DNA from: JAAYZQ01 sp034428935
GTDB lineage: Bacteria > Chloroflexota > Anaerolineae > JAAYZQ01
NCBI GenBank assembly: GCA_034428935.1
Contig: DAOUHB010000016.1
Span: 1 to 45,820 of the forward strand
Length of the DNA stretch: 45,820 nucleotides
Direction of reading: 5' to 3'
In this document: piece after piece, positions 16,226-24,009 of the stretch
How the letters are laid out: each line of letters starts with the position of its first letter
How positions within the stretch are numbered: position 1 is the first letter of the stretch
Program-made: the position numbers and the translations under genes
Notes under the pieces: generated by a model
What the model saw: the letters and a program-made list of their open reading frames with translations, nothing else
Told to the model about the DNA's origin: nothing
Databases searched by the model: none

Positions 16226-17380
16226 ATGATCTACCTGGACAATGCCGCTACAAGTTGGCCCAAGCCGCCCGCCGTCGGGGAGGCAATGCTTCACTTTCTG
16301 GACGACGTGGGGGCAAACCCGGGGCGCGCCGGGCACCGGCTGGCCGTGGAGGCCGCGCGCACGGTCTATGGTGCCCGCGAGGCGGTGGCGGAGCTGTTCG
16401 GCGCGCCGGATCCGCTGCGGGTCGTGTTCGGGGCCAACGTTACCGAAGCGCTGAACCTGGCGCTGCGCGGCCTCTTGCGCCCCGGCCATCACGCCATCAC
16501 GAGCAGCATGGAGCACAACTCGGTGATGCGGCCCCTGCGTGCCCTGGAGCGCCAGGGCGTGGGACTGACGGTCGTCGCCTGCTCGCCCGACGGGACGCTC
16601 GATCCTGCCCGGGTGGAGGAGGCCATCCGGCCGGAGACGAAAATGATCGTCCTCAACCACGCCTCCAACGTCACGGGCACGATCCTGCCTGTGACGGAAG
16701 TAGGGCACATCGCCCGCCGGCACGGGCTCCTGATGCTGGTCGACGTCGCTCAAACGGCGGGCGCCCTGTCCGTCGACGTGCAGCGGGACGCCATAGACTT
16801 ACTGGCCTTCACGGGCCACAAGTCGCTGTACGGGCCCATGGGCACCGGCGGGCTCATCCTCGGCGAGCGGGTGGACGTGTCGGGTCTGGAGCCACTCAAG
16901 CGCGGCGGGACGGGCAGCCGCTCGGAGCGCGAAGAGCAACCTGGCTTTTTGCCCGACGCCTGCGAGAGCGGGACGCCCAACGCCGTCGGGCTGGCCGGGC
17001 TGGAGGCCGGCATCCGCTGGGTGCTGCAGCGCGGCGTGGACGCCATCCGCGCCCACGAGGTGGCACTGACCCGGCAGTTGCTCGATGGCCTGCGGGCCAT
17101 CCCCGGGGTACAGGTCTATGGCACGCTGGACGCCACGCGCCAGACGGCCACGGTCGCCTTTAACGTGGCCGGCATGGAGCCCTCCGACGTTGGCCTGCGC
17201 CTGGACGATGAATACGGCATCCTCTGCCGGGTCGGGCTTCACTGCTCGCCGGCGGCCCACAAGACGCTGGGCACCTTTCCGGCAGGCACGGTGCGCTTTG
17301 GGATGGCGGCCATGACCGAGGCCGGGGAGGTGGCGGCCGCCATCGAGTCGGTGGGCCACCTGGCACAGGAGGCACGATGA
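16226..17380 (+). CDS. Cysteine-desulfurase-family PLP enzyme
   Basis: 384 residues of the class V aminotransferase fold. IYLDNAATSWPKPP opens the protein, SSMEHNSVMRPL (93-104) is the cofactor-site His motif, the PLP lysine is K199 in FTGHKSLYGPMGTGG, and the sulfur-carrying Cys is C340 in VGLHCSPAAHKTLGT. This is the branch of desulfurase/selenocysteine-lyase-like proteins often found beside DUF3343. They release sulfur (or selenium) from cysteine (or selenocysteine) as an enzyme persulfide or selenide. The following gene starts 4 nt before this stop, implying a tight pair. The start lacks a good ribosome site, but the N-terminus fits the family exactly. Confidence 0.88.
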   Translation: MIYLDNAATSWPKPPAVGEAMLHFLDDVGANPGRAGHRLAVEAARTVYGAREAVAELFGAPDPLRVVFGANVTEALNLALRGLLRPGHHAITSSMEHNSVMRPLRALERQGVGLTVVACSPDGTLDPARVEEAIRPETKMIVLNHASNVTGTILPVTEVGHIARRHGLLMLVDVAQTAGALSVDVQRDAIDLLAFTGHKSLYGPMGTGGLILGERVDVSGLEPLKRGGTGSRSEREEQPGFLPDACESGTPNAVGLAGLEAGIRWVLQRGVDAIRAHEVALTRQLLDGLRAIPGVQVYGTLDATRQTATVAFNVAGMEPSDVGLRLDDEYGILCRVGLHCSPAAHKTLGTFPAGTVRFGMAAMTEAGEVAAAIESVGHLAQEAR

Positions 17381-17610
17381 CAGCAAACCCGCCCGAGTAC
17401 GCGGTCCTTCTGTTTCACGCTACCAGCCACGCCATGCGCGTCGAGAAGCTGCTGCGCGACAAGGGCCTGGCCTGCAAGCTGATCCCCGTCCCGCGCCACA
17501 TCAGCTCCGACTGCGGAGTGTGCGTCCGCGTCGGCCACCAGGATGTGGAGGCGGCCTGCCGCGTGGTCGAAGGGGCCGGGATGGAGCTCATGGGCGTGCG
17601 CGCAGCCTGA
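17377..17610 (+). CDS. DUF3343 putative Se/S carrier protein
   Basis: A 77-residue protein of the DUF3343 type: YAVLLFHATSHAMRVEKLL, then LIPVPRHISSDCGVCVRV (about 35-52). The conserved PvPr-iSS-CG stretch is thought to carry sulfur or selenium on the Cys. Here it is expanded to Cys-x-x-Cys (CGVC), where one Cys is usual. It overlaps the desulfurase by 4 nt, and GGAGG lies within the upstream gene end. A transfer of sulfur or selenium from the desulfurase to this carrier is a reasonable inference; the acceptor is unknown. Confidence 0.82.
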   Translation: MTANPPEYAVLLFHATSHAMRVEKLLRDKGLACKLIPVPRHISSDCGVCVRVGHQDVEAACRVVEGAGMELMGVRAA

Positions 17611-17631
17611 CGCCGCACGCGCCCGTAGCGG

Positions 17632-17670
17632 GCGGCGGGCAGCCCGGCTCCCATCCGGCCTGCCCGCCGC
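17632..17670. terminator. GC-rich hairpin between convergent genes
   Basis: GCGGCGGGCAG (17632-17642) pairs perfectly with CTGCCCGCCGC (17660-17670) over a 17-nt loop. It lies between the convergent stops at 17610 and 17685. It could terminate both transcripts, but no T-tract follows on either strand. Confidence 0.5.
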
Positions 17671-17684
17671 GCGGTGCGATGCCG

Positions 17685-18917
17685 TCAGATAACCGGCGAG
17701 AAGGAACGTGCCCTTGACTCCAGGAACCCCATGCCAAAGCCGGGCTCCAGGAGCCGCTGCCTCATGGCACCCACCGGCTCTCGCCGATTCATGAGGCTGA
17801 GATAGACGCCGGCCGAGCGGACGTCGCCGGCGAGGCGAAAGCCCACAATCCGATCGTCCTGCAGATAGATCGTACGCAACGTGCCATTGCGGCGCACGCG
17901 GAGTTCCTCTCCCTGCATGTGGCCGACGGCCATGATGGGCATGCCCAGGTGTTTCAGACTGTTCATATTGTCCGCGCCCTCGTAGGCCAGGTCCCAACCG
18001 AGGAGGTTGTAGGCCGCCAGCCGGCCCTGGGCCACCGCATTGGGAAAGATGGCGTGGACGTAGCGCTCGCCGGTGATGCGATCCCTGGTCTCGGCCACGT
18101 CACCCACGGCATAGACGTCCGGGACGTTGGTCCGCAGGTGTTCGTCCACCAGGACCCCCCAACCAACGTCAATGCCGGAGCCCGAGAGCCATTCGACGTT
18201 GGGTCGCAGCCCGGTGGCGGCAACCAGGAGATCGGCGCGGAGCACCGCACCGGAGCGCATCTGCACCCCTACGGCTCGCTCCTCGCCCAGGAAGGAAACC
18301 GCGTCGGCATCGTCCCCGTGCCGCACCTGGATGCCCCGGGCCTTCATGACGTCCAGAACCATCCCTGCCATCTCCGGGTCCAACATGCTGCGCATGACAC
18401 GGGAGCGCACGAGCTGCGTGACCGACACGCCCAGATCGGCCAGCAGGAGGCCAATCTCGACCCCGATAAAACCGGCGCCGACGATGAGGGCGCTGCGTGC
18501 CTGGCCGCTGCGAACCAGCCCCAGCAGCTCTTCGGCACTGGACAGCGACTTGAAGTTGTAGACACCCGGCTTGCCGGCCCCTTCCAGGGGGGCATACAGC
18601 CGGCCGCCCGTGGCGATGACCAGCCGGTCGTAGCCCAGCACCTGGCCGTTCTCCAGGCGCAGGGCACGATCTTGGGGCATCAGAGCCGCGACGCGGCTGC
18701 CGGGCCGGTAGTCCACGGCCATCCTCTCCGGAAAATCCTCGCCGCGCCAGAGATGCACCTTGCGTCCCGTCGAGAAGTACTCGGCCATGGCCGGCGGTGA
18801 GTAGGGAGGATAGGGCTCGTCGGTCAGCATGACGATCTCGGACTGGCGGTCGTACTGGCGCAGCGTTTCGGCGGCGGTGACACCGGCCGGGCCTGCGCCC
18901 ACGATGACAACTTTCAT
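17685..18917 (-). CDS. FAD/NAD(P) oxidoreductase of the CODH module
   Basis: A 410-residue pyridine-nucleotide-disulfide oxidoreductase. The FAD dinucleotide fold is VVIVGAGPAGVTAAE (3-17), the NAD fold is ALIVGAGFIGVEIG (about 144-157), and the second FAD contact is VYAVGDVAE (about 268-276). It lacks the CxxxxC redox disulfide of classical members, as in the rubredoxin/ferredoxin reductase and NirB-like group. It starts 49 nt after cooS with GGAGG upstream. The CooS-CooF-oxidoreductase order is known from other anaerobes, where it is thought to pass electrons from CO through the ferredoxin to NAD(P)+. That is the likely job here. Confidence 0.88.
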   Translation of the reverse strand: MKVVIVGAGPAGVTAAETLRQYDRQSEIVMLTDEPYPPYSPPAMAEYFSTGRKVHLWRGEDFPERMAVDYRPGSRVAALMPQDRALRLENGQVLGYDRLVIATGGRLYAPLEGAGKPGVYNFKSLSSAEELLGLVRSGQARSALIVGAGFIGVEIGLLLADLGVSVTQLVRSRVMRSMLDPEMAGMVLDVMKARGIQVRHGDDADAVSFLGEERAVGVQMRSGAVLRADLLVAATGLRPNVEWLSGSGIDVGWGVLVDEHLRTNVPDVYAVGDVAETRDRITGERYVHAIFPNAVAQGRLAAYNLLGWDLAYEGADNMNSLKHLGMPIMAVGHMQGEELRVRRNGTLRTIYLQDDRIVGFRLAGDVRSAGVYLSLMNRREPVGAMRQRLLEPGFGMGFLESRARSFSPVI

Positions 18918-18966
18918 AGCGTCCTCCATTCGCCCCAGCAGGGAAGCGTGGAAACCACCGTTCCGG

Positions 18967-20850
18967 CTAGCCCAATCCCAACCCGGCGCGCTTGGTCGCT
19001 ATGTGCTGGACGATCAGGCCCGCAGCCTTGACCGGATCGGGCTCCACGGCGAACCTGGCGCCGACGACGCCCTCGGCCCCATCCGTGAGGAGCTGGGTGA
19101 CGGCCGGTCCACCCAACACCGGCGGCGCAACGCCCAGCACGGTAAAGATGCCCGACGCCACGACATAGGTGCCAATGGACACTGCCTTCTCGCTCATCCA
19201 CTCCGGGGCGGCACCGGCCACGGGCAGGTCACTGATATCGACGCCGAGGGTATTGGCGATGGCGGCACAGGCCACGAGGATACGGCTGATGTCGACACAA
19301 GAGCCCATGTGCAGCACCGGTGGAATGCCGACCGCCTGGCAGACGGCCCTCAAGCCCGGGCCGGCCAGATCGGCCGCCTCGAGCTGCAACAGGCCCGCCT
19401 TGGCGCAGGCGATGGCGTTGCACCCGGTATTCACCACCAGGATATCGCGGGCGATGAGCTCCTTGACGAGGGTGACGTGGCCGTAGTCGTGCTGTATCCG
19501 CGGGTTGTTGCAGCCCACCACCCCCACGATCCCCTGGACGGCGCCGCTCTTGACGGCATCCAGCAAGGGGGTGAGGGTCCCGCCCAGGGCCTGGACGATG
19601 GCCTCCACGCTGAAACCGGCAATGCACTCGGTGGTGTCGTCGGGAATGTTGACCATCGCCCGGTTGCGATTGGAATAGTTCTCCACAGCCTGGCAGACGA
19701 TTTCCTTGGCAATCTCGTAGCCATGCTCTTCGTGGAACTCGACGTGGGTCGCCCCGGGGAACTTGGCCTTGGGCGACGTCGAAATGATCTTGGTGTGGAA
19801 GCAGCTCGCCAACGCCGGAAGCGCCGGCATGATGCACTGCACGTCTACGATCATGGCCTCCACCGAGGCGGTGATGATGGCCAGCTCTTGCTGCAGGAAA
19901 TTGCCGGCGATGGGAACCCCGTGGCGCATCAAGACCTCGTTCCCGGTGCAGCACATGCCCGCCACGTTGATCCCCTCTGCTCCCTGCTGCCGGGCGAGGG
20001 CGATGAGCTCTGGATCCTGGGTGGCCGCGACAATCATCTCGGACAGCGTCGGCTCGTGCCCGTGGATGACAATGTTCACTTCGTTTTCCTTGAGGACCCC
20101 CAGGTTCGAGCTCGACTTGACCGGCTTCGGCGTCCCGAACAGCACGTCGGACAGCTCGGTGGCAATCATCGAACCGCCCCATCCGTCGCTGATGGAGGTT
20201 CGCAGGCCGTGCAGGATCAGGCTGACCGGGTCGTTGTCCACGCCGATGTGGGTGCGATGCATCGACTCCACGATCTCGCGATCGACGCCCCGCGGATCGA
20301 CGCCCAGCTTTTCCCACAGGGCAACGCGCTGGGCGGGAGCGCGGCGGGTGAAGCGGATGGGCCCTTCCTGGTTGCCGAACTCGGCATACACCGCCCGGGC
20401 CAGATCCAGGGCGATCTCGTCCTTGGTTCGCCCGTCGACGGCGATCCCATACTCCGCGGCGAGGGCGTGCAGCTTGGCGACGTCCTTGATCTCGTAGCCG
20501 CCGGCCTTGCCCTGGGCCGTGAGCAGCAAGGTGTGGGCAATGTCACGGCCGTGGTCCGAGTGGGCCGCTGCACCGGCAGCGATCATGCGCAACAGCCCGC
20601 GGGCCACGATGGTGTCGGCCGTGGCCCCACAGACTCCCTTCTTCGGTCCGGTCTCGCCAAAAGGATCGATGCGACAGGGACCCATGGTGCAGTGCCGGCA
20701 GCAGATGCCGAGCTCGCCATAGCCGCAGTGAGGTTTCTGGGCCTCGAAACGATCCCAGGCGGTCTCGTATCCCTTCTTGTCGGCAATGCGCAACATGGAT
20801 TGGGTTGCTGGATCGAAAGAGCGGGTGACTGCAAGGTCGTTAGTTGCCAT
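18967..20850 (-). CDS. cooS: Anaerobic carbon monoxide dehydrogenase catalytic subunit
   Basis: 627 residues, the normal length. It oxidises CO with water to CO2, two protons and two electrons at a Ni-Fe-S C-cluster. All known ligand types are present: D-cluster C42 and C50; B-cluster C51, C54, C59 and C74; C-cluster His in HGHEP (263-267), C300/C301, C339, C447, C477 and C518; and the catalytic base Lys K555 in MSEKA. The enzyme should therefore be active once nickel is inserted. It overlaps cooF by 11 nt, and GGGAGG sits inside the cooF end. No acetyl-CoA synthase subunit is nearby, which argues for a monofunctional CODH feeding CooF and the FAD/NAD oxidoreductase. No CooC-type nickel ATPase lies next to it. 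Confidence 0.96.
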   Translation of the reverse strand: MATNDLAVTRSFDPATQSMLRIADKKGYETAWDRFEAQKPHCGYGELGICCRHCTMGPCRIDPFGETGPKKGVCGATADTIVARGLLRMIAAGAAAHSDHGRDIAHTLLLTAQGKAGGYEIKDVAKLHALAAEYGIAVDGRTKDEIALDLARAVYAEFGNQEGPIRFTRRAPAQRVALWEKLGVDPRGVDREIVESMHRTHIGVDNDPVSLILHGLRTSISDGWGGSMIATELSDVLFGTPKPVKSSSNLGVLKENEVNIVIHGHEPTLSEMIVAATQDPELIALARQQGAEGINVAGMCCTGNEVLMRHGVPIAGNFLQQELAIITASVEAMIVDVQCIMPALPALASCFHTKIISTSPKAKFPGATHVEFHEEHGYEIAKEIVCQAVENYSNRNRAMVNIPDDTTECIAGFSVEAIVQALGGTLTPLLDAVKSGAVQGIVGVVGCNNPRIQHDYGHVTLVKELIARDILVVNTGCNAIACAKAGLLQLEAADLAGPGLRAVCQAVGIPPVLHMGSCVDISRILVACAAIANTLGVDISDLPVAGAAPEWMSEKAVSIGTYVVASGIFTVLGVAPPVLGGPAVTQLLTDGAEGVVGARFAVEPDPVKAAGLIVQHIATKRAGLGLG

Positions 20851-21469
20851 CTTGGTTCCTCCCTACGTGGCTGATGCTTTTTCCCAGGTCCCGCCAGGCC
20901 TGAACGCCGGCGGGCAGATGTTCCATCTCGGGCTGCATTTCTCCCACGGCCACCGATACGACGTGCGCCAGGCGCAGGCTGGCATCCTTAACCAGCTCGT
21001 TGATGTCGCCAAACACCAGCGCCCCCACCTTGCAGGCCTCGACACATGCGGGAAGGCGCCCCTGGTCCTGCCGCTCGAGGCAATGGTCGCACTTGATCGC
21101 CATGGTCCTGTTCGGCTGGAGTTCCGCCGACGGGTAAAAGGTGAGGACGTCAAAGGGACAAACCATGGCGCACATGGCGCACGAGATGCACTTTTGCCCA
21201 TCCACGAGGACGCTCCCACTCTGCGCCTCACGGCTGATGGCACCCGTGGGACACACCGCCATGCACGGCGCCGGCTCACAATGCCGGCACTTGTTGGGGA
21301 AGGACGTTGAGAGGTGGAGCCCGGGCAGGACGTGGATGCGAGACTGGGGCTTGGGCTGTTCGAAAACCGCCTGGAAGAGATTCTGGCTTTGAGAGTGCTC
21401 CACGGCACACGCGATTTCGCAATGCTTGCAGCCGAGGCACCGCTCAGGGTTCACAAACACCGTCTTCAT
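20840..21469 (-). CDS. cooF: CODH electron-transfer ferredoxin
   Basis: 209 residues with four [4Fe-4S] cysteine groups of the CooF/HycB/DmsB type: CLGCKHCEIAC (11-21), CRHCEPAPCMAVCPTGA (about 61-77), CISCAMCAMVCPFDV (about 94-108) and CDHC...CVEACKVGAL (about 127-150). It takes electrons from the surface D/B clusters of CooS and hands them on. Here the acceptor is probably the FAD/NAD oxidoreductase encoded just after cooS. AAAGGAGG lies 8 nt before the start. The 150-nt gap upstream contains only a five-codon open frame behind AGAAGGAGG, with no clear promoter. Confidence 0.93.
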   Translation of the reverse strand: MKTVFVNPERCLGCKHCEIACAVEHSQSQNLFQAVFEQPKPQSRIHVLPGLHLSTSFPNKCRHCEPAPCMAVCPTGAISREAQSGSVLVDGQKCISCAMCAMVCPFDVLTFYPSAELQPNRTMAIKCDHCLERQDQGRLPACVEACKVGALVFGDINELVKDASLRLAHVVSVAVGEMQPEMEHLPAGVQAWRDLGKSISHVGRNQDGN

Positions 21470-21622
21470 ACAGACTACCTCCTTTGTAGATGTCGGGACC
21501 GGCGATGGCCCCGTTCCATCTCGGGCTGACCCGATAGGGCTTTCGAGACCCGGGCTAGGTTGATCGATCCATAGAGCCTCCTTCTGAACGATTGGCCAGA
21601 GATCGTCGAGCGCGGTATCGCC

Positions 21623-22399
21623 TCAGTCCACCCGCCGCCAGTCGAGCATATAGCGACAGCTCTCGGCCGGACGAAAGGCGACGGCCACGACCGGGCTGAT
21701 GGGCCGGCCGTCCCCGTCGACGACCACGACGAACCAGGTCGTCTCGCCCTGGGTAAGGGCCACGTCGTACTCGCCGCCGTCCTTGCTGGCCACCACGGGA
21801 TAGTGGTACCAGTCATTATAGCACGACAGGCGCACGCCGGCAAGTGGGTTGCCCGCGGCGTCGGTCACGCGGCCGACAATGTAGGCCGGGGCCCTGGGGC
21901 AGCCAGGGCAGGGATGGGAAGGATCGGGCAGGGCGGGGCCGGCCGGCAGGAAGCGGTAGTGGCCGGGCGTGGCAGTGGGTGGCCAGGTTGTGGGCGTCGA
22001 GGTCGACGGAAGAGAAGTGGCCGTGGGTTCGCGTGCAGGGGGAGGCGTAGAGGTGGGCGGCAGCGGTGTGTCGGACGGCAAAGGCGTTGGCGTGGCGGTG
22101 TCAGTGTCGGTCGGCAGCGGCGACGGAGTAGCGGTGCGTGTGGGAGGGGCAGGTGTGGTGGAGGGTGTCGGCGATGGCGGCGAGGGAGTGGTGGTGGGCG
22201 AGGAAGAGGGGGAGGTGGACGTGGCGGTTGCAGGCGATACGGCTGGCACAGCAGCGGTCGCTGCTCCGCTGGCGGGCTGTAAGGCGGCCCGGGTTGGCGT
22301 CGCCGCCGAGGGCGGTGCCTCGCCGGCCGTACAGCCGGCCGACAGGCTGCCCACGGCCAGCAGCGCCACCAGCATGAGCGCGCATCTACGGTGCCACAT
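21623..22399 (-). CDS. Lipoprotein with Thr/Pro-rich stalk and carboxypeptidase-regulatory-like domain
   Basis: 258 residues from the ATG at 22399. A signal sequence (MWHRRCALMLVALLAVG) ends in the lipobox LSAGC. About 110 residues of Ala/Thr/Pro/Ser stalk follow. The last 90 residues form a small beta-sandwich beginning YIVGRVTDAAGNPLAGVRLSC, the pattern of CarboxypepD_reg/transthyretin-like domains. The protein should sit on the outer face of the cytoplasmic membrane. An upstream extension overlapping the zinc-ribbon gene was rejected. Why it sits in a Fe-S/CODH gene run is unclear, and it may be an unrelated insertion. Confidence 0.75.
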   Translation of the reverse strand: MWHRRCALMLVALLAVGSLSAGCTAGEAPPSAATPTRAALQPASGAATAAVPAVSPATATSTSPSSSPTTTPSPPSPTPSTTPAPPTRTATPSPLPTDTDTATPTPLPSDTPLPPTSTPPPAREPTATSLPSTSTPTTWPPTATPGHYRFLPAGPALPDPSHPCPGCPRAPAYIVGRVTDAAGNPLAGVRLSCYNDWYHYPVVASKDGGEYDVALTQGETTWFVVVVDGDGRPISPVVAVAFRPAESCRYMLDWRRVD

Positions 22400-22436
22400 T
22401 TGCCAGACCTCGCCCGCCCGATCCTTCAACCCTGGG

Positions 22437-22679
22437 TCAATCGTGGCGACAAGCGCCACCTTCGGAGCAAGGAGGCGCGCCACATCGCTCCTCCCGGCCG
22501 CAGCAGGTGCGCCCGGTGGGACGTCGCGCCTCGCCGCTCAACACGTTGGGCGTGGAGAATTGCCTGCCCTGAGCCAGCGAGCTTCCGCAGTTGGGACAAT
22601 CCGGCACGCTCGCATGGGAGCGCACCAGGACCTCCACCAGCCCGCCGCAATTCGCGCAGCGGTATTCATAGATCGGCAT
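22437..22679 (-). CDS. FmdB-family zinc-ribbon protein
   Basis: 80 residues. MPIYEYRCANCGGL and CPNCGSS give the two CxxC knuckles of the FmdB (CxxC_CXXC_SSSS) zinc ribbon in the first 35 residues. The tail is richer in Cys than usual (CCGREERCGAPPCSEGGAC), so it might bind a second metal ion. GAGGAGG lies 5 nt before the ATG. The family is regulatory or metal-related by name only, without a fixed function. It is co-oriented with and close to the ferredoxin gene upstream. Confidence 0.8.
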   Translation of the reverse strand: MPIYEYRCANCGGLVEVLVRSHASVPDCPNCGSSLAQGRQFSTPNVLSGEARRPTGRTCCGREERCGAPPCSEGGACRHD

Positions 22680-22714
22680 CAAACCTCCTCGTGAGCCAGG
22701 AGCAGTAGGAGCTC

Positions 22715-23239
22715 TTACGTGAATCGTCCGCCTCGCCGCTCGCGGCGGCGCCGGCCGCCCCCTCTCCCTTCTCGCCGCCCGCCAGAGCCCGTGGCGCGGG
22801 CCACGCCGCCGGTTTGCCTGGTCGCCGGCGAAGCCTGGCGGTCCAGCCGCTCCAAAAAGATATCGGCCAGCCGCGGCACGATCTCTCGCCCGGTCCAGGC
22901 AAGGGCCGCGCCGAGGACGGGCAATACCCTGGAGCGCAGAGGCAGGGGAGCCAGGGCGCCGGAGCGCTGCGGAGTAGGCGGTGTCGTGACGCGGATGACC
23001 TCCGGCTCGGGCCGGATGGCCGGCACGCGGGCGGGCAGCGGGGCAGGTTCCCCTTCGGTGGTGAGGCTGATGGCCTCACGCGGGCAGGCGGCCAGGCAGG
23101 CCTCACACGCGCGACAGAGGGCATCGTCCACGGCTGCCTTGCCGTCCACCAGGTAGAGGGCGCCGGTGGGGCACACCTCCACGCACGCACCACAGCCGGT
23201 GCACCGCATCACGTCAATGGTAATCACGCTATCCGCCAC
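22715..23239 (-). CDS. 2x[4Fe-4S] ferredoxin with a basic Arg/Gly tail
   Basis: 174 residues. Two complete cluster motifs, CTGCGACVEVCPTGA (13-27) and CRACEACLAACPREA (about 42-56), form a bacterial-type ferredoxin. A Pro-rich linker follows, then a helix (VPRLADIFLERLDRQ) and a 30-residue Arg/Gly-rich end (GGRREGRGGGRRRRERRGG). The tail is unusual for a ferredoxin and might bind a membrane surface, RNA or an acidic partner. Its start overlaps the end of the 76-aa gene by 11 nt, so the two are coupled. Confidence 0.82.
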   Translation of the reverse strand: MADSVITIDVMRCTGCGACVEVCPTGALYLVDGKAAVDDALCRACEACLAACPREAISLTTEGEPAPLPARVPAIRPEPEVIRVTTPPTPQRSGALAPLPLRSRVLPVLGAALAWTGREIVPRLADIFLERLDRQASPATRQTGGVARATGSGGRREGRGGGRRRRERRGGRFT

Positions 23240-23459
23240 CTTTCGCCGGGCCGGCCAGGTCGCGGAGGGCGGCGCTTAACGCCTCGTTGGCGCTCGCCAG
23301 CTCCCCGGCCGCCTTCTCGATATCTACGGCCGCCGCCTCCCGGCCGGCATCGCGTGCCTTTGCGGCCCAGCCGCGGAACTCGGCCGCGTGCTCGGCATTG
23401 TGTTCCATCCAGTGCGGCAAAAGCACGCCCAGTTTTTCCAGGTCAGTCATGGTCGCCAT
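23229..23459 (-). CDS. Small helical protein (DUF8180-like)
   Basis: 76 residues, two or three amphipathic helices: LGVLLPHWMEHNAEHAAEF at 10-28, a basic helix, then LASANEALSAALRDL. The HW-HN-H pattern with an acidic neighbour could bind a metal, but no family function is known to me. I recall such proteins beside MinD-type ATPases and CooT in anaerobes, from memory only. GGAGG lies 6 nt upstream. It starts 1 nt after the cooT stop and overlaps the ferredoxin start. Confidence 0.65.
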   Translation of the reverse strand: MATMTDLEKLGVLLPHWMEHNAEHAAEFRGWAAKARDAGREAAAVDIEKAAGELASANEALSAALRDLAGPAKGGG

Positions 23460-23460
23460 C

Positions 23461-23655
23461 CTACTCCTCCGCGGGCACCAGGGTGACAGTGTGTTTGAGA
23501 AAGTCGATGCGGCCGATCCTGGCAGGCAGGATCACCGGCTCCTCAAAGAACGCCTGCAACCGCACACCACCATCCACCGGTTCCAATAGGACCACGTCGC
23601 GCATGACCTCTCGCTCCTGGTCCTGTTGGGCCATGTACACCACAGCCTGGCACAT
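23461..23655 (-). CDS. cooT: CooT-family nickel-binding protein
   Basis: 64 residues starting MCQAVVYM, with Cys at position 2, then REVMRDVVLLEPVDGGVRLQAFFEEPVILPARIGRIDF. This matches the CooT family, small dimeric proteins whose Cys2 binds Ni(II) and which are linked to CODH maturation. The start follows GGAGGGAATGAT, and a longer frame upstream is a shadow of the DUF59 gene. Placing it six genes upstream of cooS on the same strand supports a role in supplying nickel to the C-cluster. Confidence 0.85.
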   Translation of the reverse strand: MCQAVVYMAQQDQEREVMRDVVLLEPVDGGVRLQAFFEEPVILPARIGRIDFLKHTVTLVPAEE

Positions 23656-23668
23656 ATCATTCCCTCCG

Positions 23669-23959
23669 TCAGGCAGGCTCCCGTAACAGGGCGTTGAGTC
23701 CATCCGCGCCCACGTAGCCCACCACTTCAATCTCCTGTTCCGACACACCGGGCACACCGGCCACCGCGTCGCGAATGGCCAGCGCCAGGTGAACGGCCAG
23801 CGGGCACAGCGGTGACGAGGGCCGGAATCGATAGCGCACGCGCCCGGTCTCGGCATCCGTCTGCAGTTCTTCGATGAGCTGCATGCGCACGACGTCGGCG
23901 CCCGTCTCCGGATCGATCACCGCCCGCAGCCGCTCCAGCACAGCCTCTTTCAGCTCCAT
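23669..23959 (-). CDS. DUF59/MIP18-family Fe-S assembly protein
   Basis: 96 residues. KEAVLERLRAVIDPETGADVVRMQLIEEL is the MIP18 (DUF59/SufT-like) start, and RYRFRPSSPLCPLAVHLALAIRDAV contains the conserved SP-CP region with one Cys. Members assist Fe-S cluster insertion into targets, often beside Mrp/MinD-type carriers. Here it directly follows two such ATPases. The stop is 13 nt before cooT. Confidence 0.85.
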   Translation of the reverse strand: MELKEAVLERLRAVIDPETGADVVRMQLIEELQTDAETGRVRYRFRPSSPLCPLAVHLALAIRDAVAGVPGVSEQEIEVVGYVGADGLNALLREPA

Positions 23960-24009
23960 TCCGTAACCAACCTCCTTGCCGCTTTCAGGGATCGGGGGTC
24001 GCGCACTCG

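Noticed and set aside
16215..16229. Selenocysteine readthrough of the 17-codon leader
   Set aside because: Readthrough would add only three residues before another TGA, and no SECIS-like hairpin directly follows.
18829..20874. Open frame of 681 codons on the plus strand
   Set aside because: It is antisense to cooS, whose metal ligands are all in place. The plus-strand product is His/Asp/Gly-rich noise.
21545..21580. Five-codon frame behind AGAAGGAGG upstream of cooF
   Set aside because: It is too short to judge. It may be a leader peptide or a chance purine run, and no structure or promoter supports it.
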